A stretch of 64,000 nucleotides of DNA, from positions 4,374,501 to 4,438,500 of the forward strand of contig NC_068980.1 of NCBI RefSeq assembly GCF_016808095.1, read 5' to 3'. Positions 10,101-28,700 of the stretch are shown one piece after another. Every line of letters begins with the position of its first letter. Position 1 is the stretch's first letter. A model generated the notes under the pieces. It was not told the origin of the DNA. It saw only the letters and a list, made by a program, of their open reading frames with translations, and searched no databases. The position numbers and the translations under genes are program-made. This DNA is from Vigna angularis (Eukaryota; Streptophyta; Magnoliopsida; Fabales; Fabaceae).

Positions 10101-12712
10101 CCTACGGACATAATTTACCAGCGGCTAAAATGATTTCACCTAAGAACCTCAGCTGGTGTAGTTCTATTTACAGCTCACTTTTCATTCCATGTATGGTTTG
10201 TGAAATATTTTGGACATCACCCAGATGATACATAATGATATATTGGATGATAATTGATTAAGCTTTCTTGTCTGCTTCTGAACATTAAATCCCTTAATTA
10301 ACAATTGGCGAGTTTGGAAAACCTTTAGCCTATTTAAGTCTCTTACTGTCTCAGTAGCATATTGGAAGAATAACAGGTAACTACAAGACATTAAATAAAC
10401 ATCTGAGCTATCTCTCTGGTGCTTCTATGTAAGAACCAATGCTTTTATTCGGTGCTTACTATTTTCTGGTGAGCTAGAATATACTATCATTTTAGTGTAA
10501 TTATAACTGAGTTGATTAATAATTGCAGATAAGTTATCATGACATCACCAAATCAATGTTTCATCCAAAATGCCCCAACAAAATGACAACGAAAGGCTAA
10601 GTAATTTTGAGAGTTAACTGCTAACATTTTGCAAGACGAAAATTCCTGAGGCATGAATGTAGTACCTTGGACTGTAGAAAACATGAAACATGCTTTTGGA
10701 GGATATAGCATTGGCCACAGAAGAAAGGAAATTGGGATAATAATTCTGGCTACCAACAATTGATTCAGGAAGACCATTTCTTGGTCGAGCAGCTCTTCGG
10801 ATTCCCAATCTCAATTCTCCATTTTCACCCCTACAAAGATATTAATGAGCAATGAAGAACAACCGTAATAATATTATTATCACTCATTCTCCATGCTTCC
10901 TCGTGAACAAAAAGCATCAGAGGTTTACCGATATGTTCTACTATGAGAAGAATTTATTTCTCTCTATGATTTCTAATGCTAATTGGTATTAGATCTAGAC
11001 TCAAATATAAGTCAAATTTACTTAATTTCACCCTGATTAAAAATGTTCATTAAATTCAATTTAGTGTTCTTGATTTCATAAAGTAAAGAAGGACATTTCC
11101 TAAATTACATAACCAATTTTTTTTAGCTTATGTTTAAGTTCAGTGAGAGTATTTCCTATCGTTGTGACATAATAGACACTAATTATTCTAATAGAAGAAT
11201 AACATACCATTGACTGTTAAAACAAAATATATAAAAAAAAATTCCTATCAATACCAATTAAAGTAAAAGTTTAGTAGGCATGCACGCTCAATGAAAAAGT
11301 TTGAATGCTGTTAATCAATAAACAATCACCTTTTGATATAACTTTTAAGATAATTGTTTTAAAATTTCATGACAATTTGTAATTGAGGGACTGATACTGT
11401 GACTGTGTAAAAAATCTTTACACTATCAATGTTTATATTATTTATTCGTAAAACGAAATCCTAATGAACACACTCTTGTTCATACACACACCTCAGAAAG
11501 AGAACTGCATCTCCAGAAACAAGATTCTTTTGGCTAACAAAGATACTCCAGCCAGTAGTGAGCAGATGCCTCCTTGGCTGACCTGAAAGAATTATCACAA
11601 TGATTTTCTGTATCATTCATAGTCAATATGAAGCCAACCACACACAGTTGTTTATTATTCCTTTTTATTTACCTCTGTAAATATGTCGAAATTTCCACTC
11701 TACATTATGCAGGTCCTTGGCAACAAGCTCCTGAGAGGGTCTTTGCTGCTTATAATCCTGCAGTGAGCAGAAAAGCAATTCATCAAGGCAATGAACTCAA
11801 CTCCTAAACAATTTCATGTGTTGGAAATTATGAATGCAAACTAGAGTATGGTGTCACACCAAAGGAGGAAAACAGTCTTCAGCAGCTCTGCGAGGGACAG
11901 AAAAACCCCCATGAGTGCTGGTGTCTGAGGCTGTGAGTGTTTTGCAGAACATGTGAGGAGTTGATTTTGTAGGTGTTGTTTCATTTCCTTCTTCATCTGC
12001 TCCCAATTCCTCAATCTCTTTTCCCTCCATATACATCCCTGCCAACTGAGCACAACCCAAGATTTCAATCCACCACTGCCCTTCTACTATAAACAATGCT
12101 CAAGGAATTTAATTAAAAAATCTCATCCTTCTGGGGAACAAAAATGAATCAAAGATGCACCAAAACAGAATAAGGACAAAAACCAACCTCAGCCTGGGGA
12201 AGCAAAGTAACCTGTGTATAAACCTCATCATTCTCCTTATTGGCCTAATCATAGTGTAAAAATAAAACAGAAAAGACAATTAAACCAAACAAATAGAACC
12301 AATGCAAGGAGGGTGTAAGTTTAAATGAATTAAGCAGGTAAAATACAAGTTCACTCTCAATTTGAGAACTCACAAGTAACTGAATATTGACAACTCTACA
12401 GAAGATCTGTGGCTGAAGATCATAGGTTGGCATGTCCATTGGTGAAAAGGGAGAGAAAGATGAAGCTTGTTCTAAGTGCCCTTGTGGAAAATACACGACC
12501 ACATTCCCTTTCTTTGGGAGGGAAGTGAGGGGGCCAGCACAAGCGTGCCAGAGCTCAAGATAAGAGGAGGACACACGTGCGGAGGAGGAACCAGAAGATG
12601 AACAAGTAGGAGAGGACAGAGAGCAAACGCAAGCAGCACCTTTGTCACAGTCCCCATTGCAAGACGCGGTCTTCTCAGGCTCAGTCACTGCATAGTTCAG
12701 ATCAATTTCCAT
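7136..12712 (-). CDS. ARF4: Auxin response factor 4 (repressor-class ARF), 12 coding exons, 807 aa
   Basis: This is an auxin-pathway transcription factor that binds auxin response elements in the nucleus. Exons: 12712-12374, 12244-12188, 12045-11860, 11757-11673, 11582-11492, 10830-10666, 9516-9397, 9296-9218, 8793-8631, 8503-7740, 7650-7460, 7319-7136. All junctions are GT-AG and the total is 2,424 nt with no stop. The protein starts MEIDLN, has a Ser-rich leader and WHACAGPL, a B3 DNA-binding domain (about 161-263, [27 protein letters not shown] just beyond), an ARF ancillary domain (about 285-370), and a Ser/Pro-rich, Gln-poor middle region typical of repressor ARFs. A C-terminal PB1 domain (about 683-767) contains [21 protein letters not shown]. 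Two tasiR-ARF sites lie in exon 10, which fits ARF3/ARF4 regulation. ARF3/ETTIN lacks PB1, so ARF4 is the better name. The start is the conserved MEIDLN Met; the in-frame extension upstream lacks an ATG. Confidence 0.96.
8232..8252 (-). promoter_or_regulatory. tasiR-ARF target site 2 in ARF4 mRNA
   Basis: The + strand reads TTCTTGACTTTGCAAGACCC plus T, matching tasiR-ARF with two internal C/T differences. It lies 207 bp from site 1 in the same exon, giving the two-site layout characteristic of ARF3/ARF4 transcripts. Confidence 0.82.
8439..8459 (-). promoter_or_regulatory. tasiR-ARF target site 1 in ARF4 mRNA
   Basis: The + strand here reads TTCTTGACCTTGCAAGACCT plus T. It matches the TAS3-derived tasiR-ARF (TTCTTGACCTTGTAAGACC core, from memory) except for a C/T change that would pair as a G:U wobble. 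The - strand mRNA therefore carries a near-perfect target, encoding K-V-L-Q-G-Q-E. This is the known conserved ARF3/ARF4 arrangement; cleavage itself is inferred. Confidence 0.88.
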
Positions 12713-13500
12713 GAACGCCCCAGTGTGATGGTTGTTGGTTCTTGTGGAGGAGTGGGAGTCAATGGGGGAACCAAAGAGAATAAAAAACAAGAGAGAAAGA
12801 AAAGAGGATAAAGGAGGCGAAGGGTGCAATCAAGTGGGTCTAAGAAAAGGAAATCCAGAAAGTGAGAACTGTAACAAAATGGAAATGAGGTCAAATCATG
12901 AAAAAGGAGTTCATGTTTGGAGGGACACCACAAAGGAGAAAAAAGAAACAGGGGAGAGGTGGAAGAGAGGACATGGTGGGAAGAAGAGAAGAGAATATGA
13001 GAAAAAGAGAACCCATCAAATAATAACAAGGAATTCAAAGTATGATTCCACCCCCATTTGAAGGTACTGAGAAGAGGGAGCAGAAGCAGCAGACATAGAC
13101 AATTGCATAGGAGGCACAGAAACAAAAGGCAACAAAAGCCAATGTGGTAGTGGCTTTTGGAGTTGTAGTTGGAGTAGTGTTAGAGAGAGAAAGAAAGAGT
13201 GTATGTGTTTGTGAGTGAGTATGTTGTGTTGGGTGGGGGGGACAGGTAAGACAGTACAGAACCCACACTTCCCCACCCTCTTCTCCTTTGCTTTGCATTA
13301 CATTGCATTGCACTTACCTTTATCTTTTCTTCTTTGTTAATAATTTCCTTCACTTCTTTGTGAGGCCCTCCACCAACACAACACAACACAACCAAAAACA
13401 CCCCTTTCATTCAATTCATCAAACACCTTCTGTCACATTATTTTCTCTCAAACACAAGAAAATTCAACCTGACACTTTAACCCACCCCACATTTTATTAG
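12713..13500 (-). promoter_or_regulatory. ARF4 5' leader and proximal promoter region
   Basis: Upstream of the ARF4 start the - strand is pyrimidine-rich (many CTTTCT, TCTCTC and CTCCTTT runs), with higher C content than the intergenic DNA beyond 13500. This is typical of a plant 5' UTR. Several short frames occur but none has conserved protein content. The transcription start cannot be placed from sequence alone. Confidence 0.5.

Positions 13501-20670
<7,170 letters not shown>

Positions 20671-20717
<47 letters not shown>
20671..20717. repeat. (AT)n microsatellite, about 47 bp
   Basis: Uninterrupted alternating AT tract. It is followed by about 300 bp in which TTCGAAATC/GATTTCGAAATC-like words recur (20800-21030). 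Confidence 0.95.
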
Positions 20718-20721
<4 letters not shown>

Positions 20722-21049
20722 TTATTATCCACCCGCGTTTACTGTCGTGTTATTTACTCAACACCCCAAGTCACGTACTTCATTTCTTCTCCTCTTACAA
20801 ATTTCTCGAAATCTAGTTTCAAAGTTTTTAGAATTTCGAAATCTCATTATCAAAATTCGATTCTGGATTTTAGAAAAACAAATTTTAAAATCTTTTTGAT
20901 TTTTTCGGATTTTTAAATTCTATTTTATAAGATTTTGAAATCTTATTTTTGAATTTTTTGGATTTCGAAATCGGATTTTGTAATTTTATGGTTTTTGAAA
21001 TTGAGTTCTGGATTTTCTCATATTTCAAAAAATCTGGTTGACCGATGAC

Positions 21050-21360
21050 TATTTTTTTTTATTTTTTTTAATTTAAAATTTAATAATTATTTAATTTAAT
21101 TTAATATTTTAATATAATTTAAATATATTAAATCAGATTTTATATAATTATTTTTATTTTTATTTTTATTATTTTTTTTTTATTTTCACTATTACTACTT
21201 TCATTTTATTTATTTATTTATTTTTAATATAACTATTATAATAATAGAAATTATATTTTAATAATTATTAAAATATAAACTTATATTAAATAATATTAAT
21301 ATTTTAAATTAAATTAAATTATTATTAAATTTTAAATTTAAAAAAAAATAAAAAAATTTG
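21050..21360. repeat. AT-rich palindromic (foldback) element
   Basis: The left arm (about 21061-21120, TTTAATTTAAAATTTAATAA...) is the imperfect reverse complement of the right arm (about 21285-21355). Between them is a T-rich spacer of about 165 bp. The arms can form a long AT-rich hairpin. This could be a foldback/MITE-like element, but no target duplication was fixed and AT-richness makes chance pairing easier. Confidence 0.5.
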
Positions 21361-23763
21361 TTAATTGAATTTCAAAATCGTTATAGGTAATAAGGTACAA
21401 AATGACTTTTTAATAAGAATGAGAAAAAATTCAAAGAATATTTATTAAATATTAGAGGATAGAATGAAAGCCGACATTTTTTTTTTATCAACGATAAATA
21501 ATTGTGTCGTCGTTAATTTTGTTCTTTTAGATGATGATTATATAAAAATTCTAATTACAGGTTAAGGAAACTACAAGAGTTTAAATAATCAATGTTTTGC
21601 TGGACTTTCTAATAACAATTAATTCAAAGAAAATTCTAAACTATGTTATAAACTGATCATAATTTTAAAATGTCGTTAAAATATTTTTTTCTTCTTCTAA
21701 TGATATCATTTATAATCAAATAACAATATGTTTTTAACTTTTAAAAGTTGTTTTCTTTATAGTTAAACAACTTTACCTATAGTTGCTTATATAAGATTTT
21801 TTTTTTATAAAAATCCAAGTGGTAGCATTATGAAATTTTTTAATTTGTAAGAACTTTCATAAGCAACTTGCTTGAAGTATTATGAATAGAGTATGCAAGT
21901 AGAAACGACGAATGAATGGATGTAAAATGAAGTAGGACATTTAAAATTCTTACGTGGTTGTTGAAGCACCACTTCTTTTCATTTCCAAATTCTTTCATTG
22001 ACTTCCAACTATTCAACTCTGCATTATTATTAATATTTAATTATAGTTTAAGAATATAATTTTTACACTTTTATTTCAGAGAATGTTAGATAACTAATTT
22101 TAAGTACTCACTTTCTATTAAATATTATCACGCAAAGTCATTTACTTGCGTCGGAGTGCCATTTATCCTCCCACACGGCTTGGACAAAGAGAAGAGAAAG
22201 TGAACAACATAATTGAAATAATGGAGGATCATCAAGAAGTCAATTTATTCTTCAAAACAACTTTGAATGTTTTGAATAAAGGATCTCAATCCCAACCTCA
22301 AACACTATATATTGAAATATTTTAAGTTGTCCATATTTTTAAAACATAAACCAAATAATCAATCAAACATGAAAAAAACAAAAACTGTCATACAATATCA
22401 AAAGTGCATCGATTAATTTGAATGGTGTATATTCTATTTTAGTTTGGTGCTTATATAGTAATATTCTCATCAGTGCTTTTTGAACATTTACTTAGGATTT
22501 GTTTTATTTGATTTAGATTATTAGTGGTGTATGATTTGTGTGCGTAAAATACGAGATTTTGTTGTATTATGAGTTGAGTGATGACATAGAAAAATGTTGT
22601 TGAAAGATAATTAACTTCGTAAATTTGTGAAGATATCAGATGTTAATATCTATACTTCTTGGTAAACAATGACTAAAGAGAAATTGAAATATAGTTTCAA
22701 AATAAAGATTGTTGAAGCGAGAGTCCACCATGATATTTTTATTGTTCAAACAATAATATCACATTCAAATAAAGTTCTCCTATTTCAAAATATAATTATT
22801 TATATAAGGAGTTTTAAACATTCTAAGTACAGTGTTGTGTAATTCTAATGCATTATTTCATATAAATTGTTTAAATTTGGTTTTGATTGGTAAGTATATT
22901 ACAAACGTGATGATGGAAAATCAATAAAAATTGTCATCTATTCGAAAGTTAAAAGTCATATACATTAATTAAATCAATGGGCAAAAATCTAACTTGTCAA
23001 CTTGAAATTAGATATGCACTTGGTTTTCATATGAATAATTCAATATTTACGTATAATGTGAATATATGATAGGTATTAATTCCAAATACTTAAATTATTT
23101 TTGGTGGACAATACATGCGCAGGAATTTCGACATAAAATAAATTATATATTTCTTTACATTTATTTTAGTCTAATTTTTTGTTGCTTATTTATATAATTG
23201 TTATCAACTATGATAATTATATTTTGACATAGAACAATAGAATTTCATGTTCATGTTTTAGACACTTGCGATGGAAGCATCTTCCGAGCACCTAACCATA
23301 AACTTTGCCACAGATTTAGTTAATTGGAAGAAAGAATTTTTAGATTCTTCTAGCACTCATTTCTACACAGAGACAGCAATGTCTTCATTTTTTTTATACT
23401 TGATTTTAGAAGTTCTTTATACATTTTTTTAGAATTAATTAAATATGATTTTAATTATTTAAAATTAGAATTAATTTATAATTTAACTAAACAAATTATA
23501 CAAACTAAACAAATGCTTAAACACTTTACAGCATGTACTCTAATGCAATTATTAAAGAGTAAATATATTTATCTATAAAGATAATATATATATTCATGTC
23601 ATTTTATAAATTTTCATATGTAAGCAGCGTTCTCAATTTCTTTTTAGTATCAATAAATATACATTATCAATGATCAATTACTTTAAACTAATTTTATAAT
23701 CATAAAAATAGTATATATTAAGAAACTGAGTAATATGAACTAGTTTGAAAATATATCAAATGA
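21361..23763. other. AT-rich intergenic DNA, no gene seen
   Basis: Nothing recognisable was found apart from short frames. The longest with normal base composition starts at 23271 and is about 50 codons, with no known motif and no context. Confidence 0.5.
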
Positions 23764-23835
23764 GGGCATTTGGTCTAGTGGTATGATTCTCGCTTAGGGT
23801 GCGAGAGGTCCCGAGTTCAATTCTCGGAATGCCCC
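23764..23835 (+). tRNA. tRNA-Pro (anticodon AGG)
   Basis: A 72-nt cloverleaf can be drawn. The acceptor stem pairs GGGCATT with AATGCCC, with discriminator C. The D-arm contains GGTCTAGTGGTAT (A box). The anticodon stem CTCGC/GCGAG encloses the loop TTAGGGT with anticodon AGG, and the T-arm is CCGAGTTCAATTCTCGG (B box). There is no intron. A T-run starting about 8 bases downstream (CTACTTTTTC) is a suitable Pol III terminator. It is an isolated nuclear-type gene. Confidence 0.96.
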
Positions 23836-24994
23836 ATTCTACTTTTTCATTGTGCAACACGAATATTCACAAACATTTTTTTAATACAAATAACTAGTAA
23901 TAAAAGAAATTATTATGAATAGAATTAACTTGTTTGCGTGAGGAAGTTTTTTTGGATCCTTTTGAGCATTTATTAGTATTTAATTATGCAAGTAAGCAAT
24001 TGCAGTGACATGCTAAATCATGGGTCAGACATTATGAAAGTTTGCCATGAAATCCAAATGGCAGTGTTGCAACAACTATATTATCTGAATGCTTTAAAAT
24101 TAGTAACTCTAAACGGGGTTTGATTAAAGTAGTTTGGCACGTAATTACGGTCCCTTATCTACTTTCATTGAACTCAGTCTTCAAGAAGGAACAGTTTCTT
24201 AATTACCAAGAATAAAAGAAGACGGAACCAAAGTTGTACGTTAAACCAGAAATTTTAATTCCATCACCACCGAGACTGATCCAACGATCATATATATCAT
24301 ATTGTTTCTCTCTCTGGGTACGAATTGAACCACCAACAATGCTTGTTCATTAATTTTGTTTTTAATTTTGTGGCCTCCAACGTTAATTAACCGAGGAATT
24401 CCAAATGAAGTTTGGATCTGCGAATGCCAAATTGACGGAGCATTGGTCCAAAACACTCTTGAAAATAAACAAAAACACAAGGATTCATGCGGTAACCAAC
24501 TTCTCACGTCGTCATTCTAGTAATTTATACCTACCACCACAACTTGTACATAGACTTCAGCTACACTAGCTTTTTGGATTTCAATATCCAAATTAATACT
24601 AATATCTTATTGTTGATACGAATTTTTCATTATCATTATCATGTATTCTAATTTATTAATAATGTAATAAAAGGAAAATTTTATTAAACTTAATTTAACT
24701 TTACAAAATCAATTTTTAATATTATATTTGCATTTATTTACCTGTTATAAAATTTTCTCAATCTCCAATAAATTTTAAATAACGACACGTCAATATAACT
24801 GAACATATATTTCATATATAAATAAAAATGTAATAATACTTGACAACAAATGGATTTTAATACGAAGTTGGAGAATTTCAGCAATTGAAGGGAATTAATG
24901 GTACCTATTTATACACCTACATTCTAAGGGACAAGAATAACAACAAATAATAAGAAAAAAAAAAGAAAGAAAAAAAAATAGGAACTTGAGAAGA
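23836..24994. promoter_or_regulatory. Upstream region of MLO-A
   Basis: No gene is seen here. Stretches resemble the region upstream of the second MLO gene. CACGTAAT...CTTATCTA.TTTCA at about 24138-24169 matches about 38517-38548, and CACGTC..CATTCTAGT.ATTTA at about 24505-24527 matches about 38851-38870. A TATA-like CTATTTATAC lies at 24905-24914, about 80 bp before the start codon, and could be the core promoter. Confidence 0.5.
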
Positions 24995-25607
24995 ATGGCA
25001 GGAAGTGGAGGAAGGAATTTAGACGAAACACCTACCTGGGCGGTGGCCACTGTTTGCTTTGTTTTGCTCTCGGTATCTATCATCATCGAATACATCTTCA
25101 ATCTAATAGGAAAGGTATATATATATACATACATATCCATATTATTAGTTGTATTTTATTTAATTAAGAACCCTAATACATACTTTCACTGTCACTGTGC
25201 TATGTGTATGTTGTTGATACGAGAAGTGGTTGAAGCAGAAAAACAAAAGAGCTCTGTACGAGTCTCTTGAAAAGATCAAATCAGGTTTGAACCAATCTGA
25301 ACCATTCAATTAACTTCTTTGAGTCAGAAACTAAATTATAGTTCATGTATATATATGCAGAGCTTATGTTATTAGGGTTCATATCGTTGCTCCTAACGAT
25401 AGGGCAAGGTCTGATATCGAGAATATGCATATCAGAAAATGTTGCAGGGACGTTTCACCCTTGCAATCACAGAAGGGAGGAGAAAAATTACCCCCCGCCG
25501 TTAGAAGACGACTATTACCACCATAACCGCCACATTTTAGCGGCGGAAGCAGGTTACGACAAGTGTGCCGCCCAGGTATTTATGTACGTAGGGTTAGATC
25601 CTCTCCA

Positions 25608-25701
<94 letters not shown>

Positions 25702-28700
25702 TAATACATCTGTTATACGTTAAATTTATTCAATATTATAATTTATTATGCCTATATTTATCTCCTTATATTTCCTTACAAAGAAAACATGAATATACAT
25801 CTTTATGATAAGGACTTGTTGGCTCTAATAGTTAGTTTCTTAGCCAAAAAATTTCAACCAAAGGAACGAACACTGTCCTTTGCCGTAAACACAGGGTTAT
25901 TAGAAATATCCAGCATTAATTATTAATTAATTATGCTTTCAGTTTTATACCTTATTCGTATTTTGTTTGAAGAAAATCCACTATGTGATCAATCCCTCCT
26001 CCAAAAAGAACAAAAATATTTTTTTTAAAAAACTCTTAATTAAGTACTTCCATTCATTTCATACATATACTGATTTTTAGCTTCGTTTAAAAATTTAATT
26101 TTTTTAAGTTCAACAAGGAGTGAGTAAGGAATAGGTTTCGCATGAGCTAATTATATTTATCTTTGCTTGACTTCAATCTGATTAAGACTTTAGTTATATA
26201 TATACTCACATATATATAATGTTTTAGAAATTTATTTATTAAATCAAAATTTTTATTATGAATACACAATTGCTAAAAATGCATATTTTTAAGCAATTCC
26301 AATCACAACCCAAACTATTCTTTAAAATGTATTAAATCTAATTTCAAAACTCAACTTTGTGTCAAAATCAACGATTTTGAAATCTACCTAATTAAGTTGA
26401 TAAAAAAGCATAACAAGACATGATGTAGATATAATCACTACTTTAATTGCATAATTTATTTATCTGTAGAAAGTTAGTTTAGGATAAGGGTGGTAGCTAA
26501 TGTGATTTATATTGCAAAACTTAGGGTAAAGTCCCATTTGTCTCGTCGGGAGCCATTCATCAACTCCATATATTTATCTTCGTGCTAGCTGTTTTTCACA
26601 TCCTTTACTGCATTCTCACTCTGGCTCTGGGTAGGGCAAAGGTAACCAACAAAATATCTATGTATATTAATTCTTTATCAACTTATATATACCTTTATCT
26701 GAGTTGTTTATATTATTCAATTGAAACTCAATATATAGATGAGAAGGTGGAAACGATGGGAAGTAGAAACCAAGACAGCTGAGTACCAATTTTCACACGG
26801 TTCGTCCTTTTCATACGATAATATATATATACCTTTTTTCCCCCTCAAAACATTATGTTTTAAAATTTAAGTCTTCGAAAATTTTTGTGTGTTAATTCCT
26901 CGAAAGATACACAAAAAGGAAATGCACTATTCAAATGTAATTTTCAATATTAATTTGAGAAAAATGTCACTATGAATAAAAATAACTACAATACAATGTG
27001 ATTAATGGTCATTTTACTGGTACGAGTAAAAGTTCTTTAGCAATATTGTTAAGAAAATTCTTTAACAAGCAAACAAGTTTTGAATGAAATATTTGTAATT
27101 TAGACAAGTTGGAAAAGGTCAGAATTATAAGTGCAATATTTGTGTGGTTTATTTAGCGCAGATCCCCAGCGATTCAGATTTGCAAGAGAGACATCGTTTG
27201 GAAGAAGACACTTGAGTTTTTGGACCCAACATGTTGTCCTGCTTTGGATAGTAAGCACACATTCTGTCTCTGACCAATGTTGTCCTTGTGTTGGAGCAGA
27301 TACATGAGATATTTCTGTGCAGGTTTGTTTCTTCAGGCAGTTTGTACGCTCGGTTCCTAAAGTTGATTACTTGACCTTGAGGCATGGATTTATGATGGTA
27401 ATCACATTACACTGCCTTAATAATTTCACATCCTTATAATTTCTTATCAATCACAAAAAAAATTATCAACCATTAATAAAAGAAACGGATTTACTAACAC
27501 ACAAAATATGTATGTGAAAACAAAAATGTTTCAGTAATTCGACAAAAAATTGTTAATAACGAAAAATTTGTCAATAATTATCTACATTTATATAAATATC
27601 TATTAATAAATAAATATCAGTCAAAAGTTATTGACGATTTTTCGTAAGTAAATATTTGTAATTTAGTTTCCTTTCCTTTTTCTTTTTTTTTCTTCTATTC
27701 TTGATTTCATTTTTGCTTTTTCCTCTTCATTCTTCTCCTCTTTTGCAATTATTACCTCCATCATATTTGACTTCTTCTCTTTCTCTTCTCCTATTGTTGT
27801 GTGACGTTGTTGCCATCACCTCCTTCTCATTCTTTATCTTTTCTTCTTATCTATCTCTCTTTAATTTATAACACATATTTAATCAATTTTTTCAAAAAAA
27901 TATGTATTTTTCAGATTTATCAATTTTAAAAATCTAATTATTAACAAATTTATTGACAATTTTTAAAAAATTTAATTATTAATGAATTTACCAACCGATT
28001 TTAAAAATAATTTATTATTCATGAATTTACTAACACATTTTACCAATAAAATTTTTCCATATGAAAATATCCACTAATAATTAAAATTCTAAAATTTATT
28101 AATAAATTTTATTCTATCAATATTTTTTCTAATCAGTATATTTTCTTGTAGTGTGTAAATAAACATATTACAGCAAATGATATAAGGATGACATACTAAT
28201 AAATTTTGAGGGAGGGAGAAGTTATGAACTTAACTCCTAGAAATAACAGTTTGGAAATATAAGATTGGTTTAGAAGATTGAGGATGAAGAAATTGTGAGT
28301 TAACTTCTTCGCAATGACAAATATTGAGAACTGAAAAATATTATAAATTAACATGACGTAGCATTGTCAAAATGGGGTAAAACTCGCATGTCAATTCGGT
28401 TTACCACAGGTTCGAGTCGGGTTGAGTTTTAAAAAAATAAATTTTTTTGATCCACACTAATTTTTAACTCAACTCACTTATAACCTTGTTCACCCGTGAT
28501 GAGCCAGGTTGACTCACCAACCCACCTAGTTTAATTTAATTATTTATTAAATATAATTAGCTAATATTTTTTTATTCAAGATTCTAATATTATAAATGGA
28601 TAAATGTTTGCTTTTGGATTACATTTGAGTTGTATATTAATTTTTTTATTTTGAATTATTTTTGGAGTTTAACATCATTTTATAGTGAAATTATTTAAAT

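Noticed and set aside
12697..13410. Several overlapping open frames on both strands upstream of ARF4
   Set aside because: Low-complexity frames of the C/T-rich 5' leader; no conserved protein features.
23271..23431. Short + strand frame beginning MEASSEHLTINFATD
   Set aside because: About 50 codons, no motif, no splice or promoter context, in AT-rich intergenic DNA.
24241..24507. 88-codon - strand frame upstream of MLO-A
   Set aside because: No recognised domain, and it overlaps sequence that appears to be MLO promoter.
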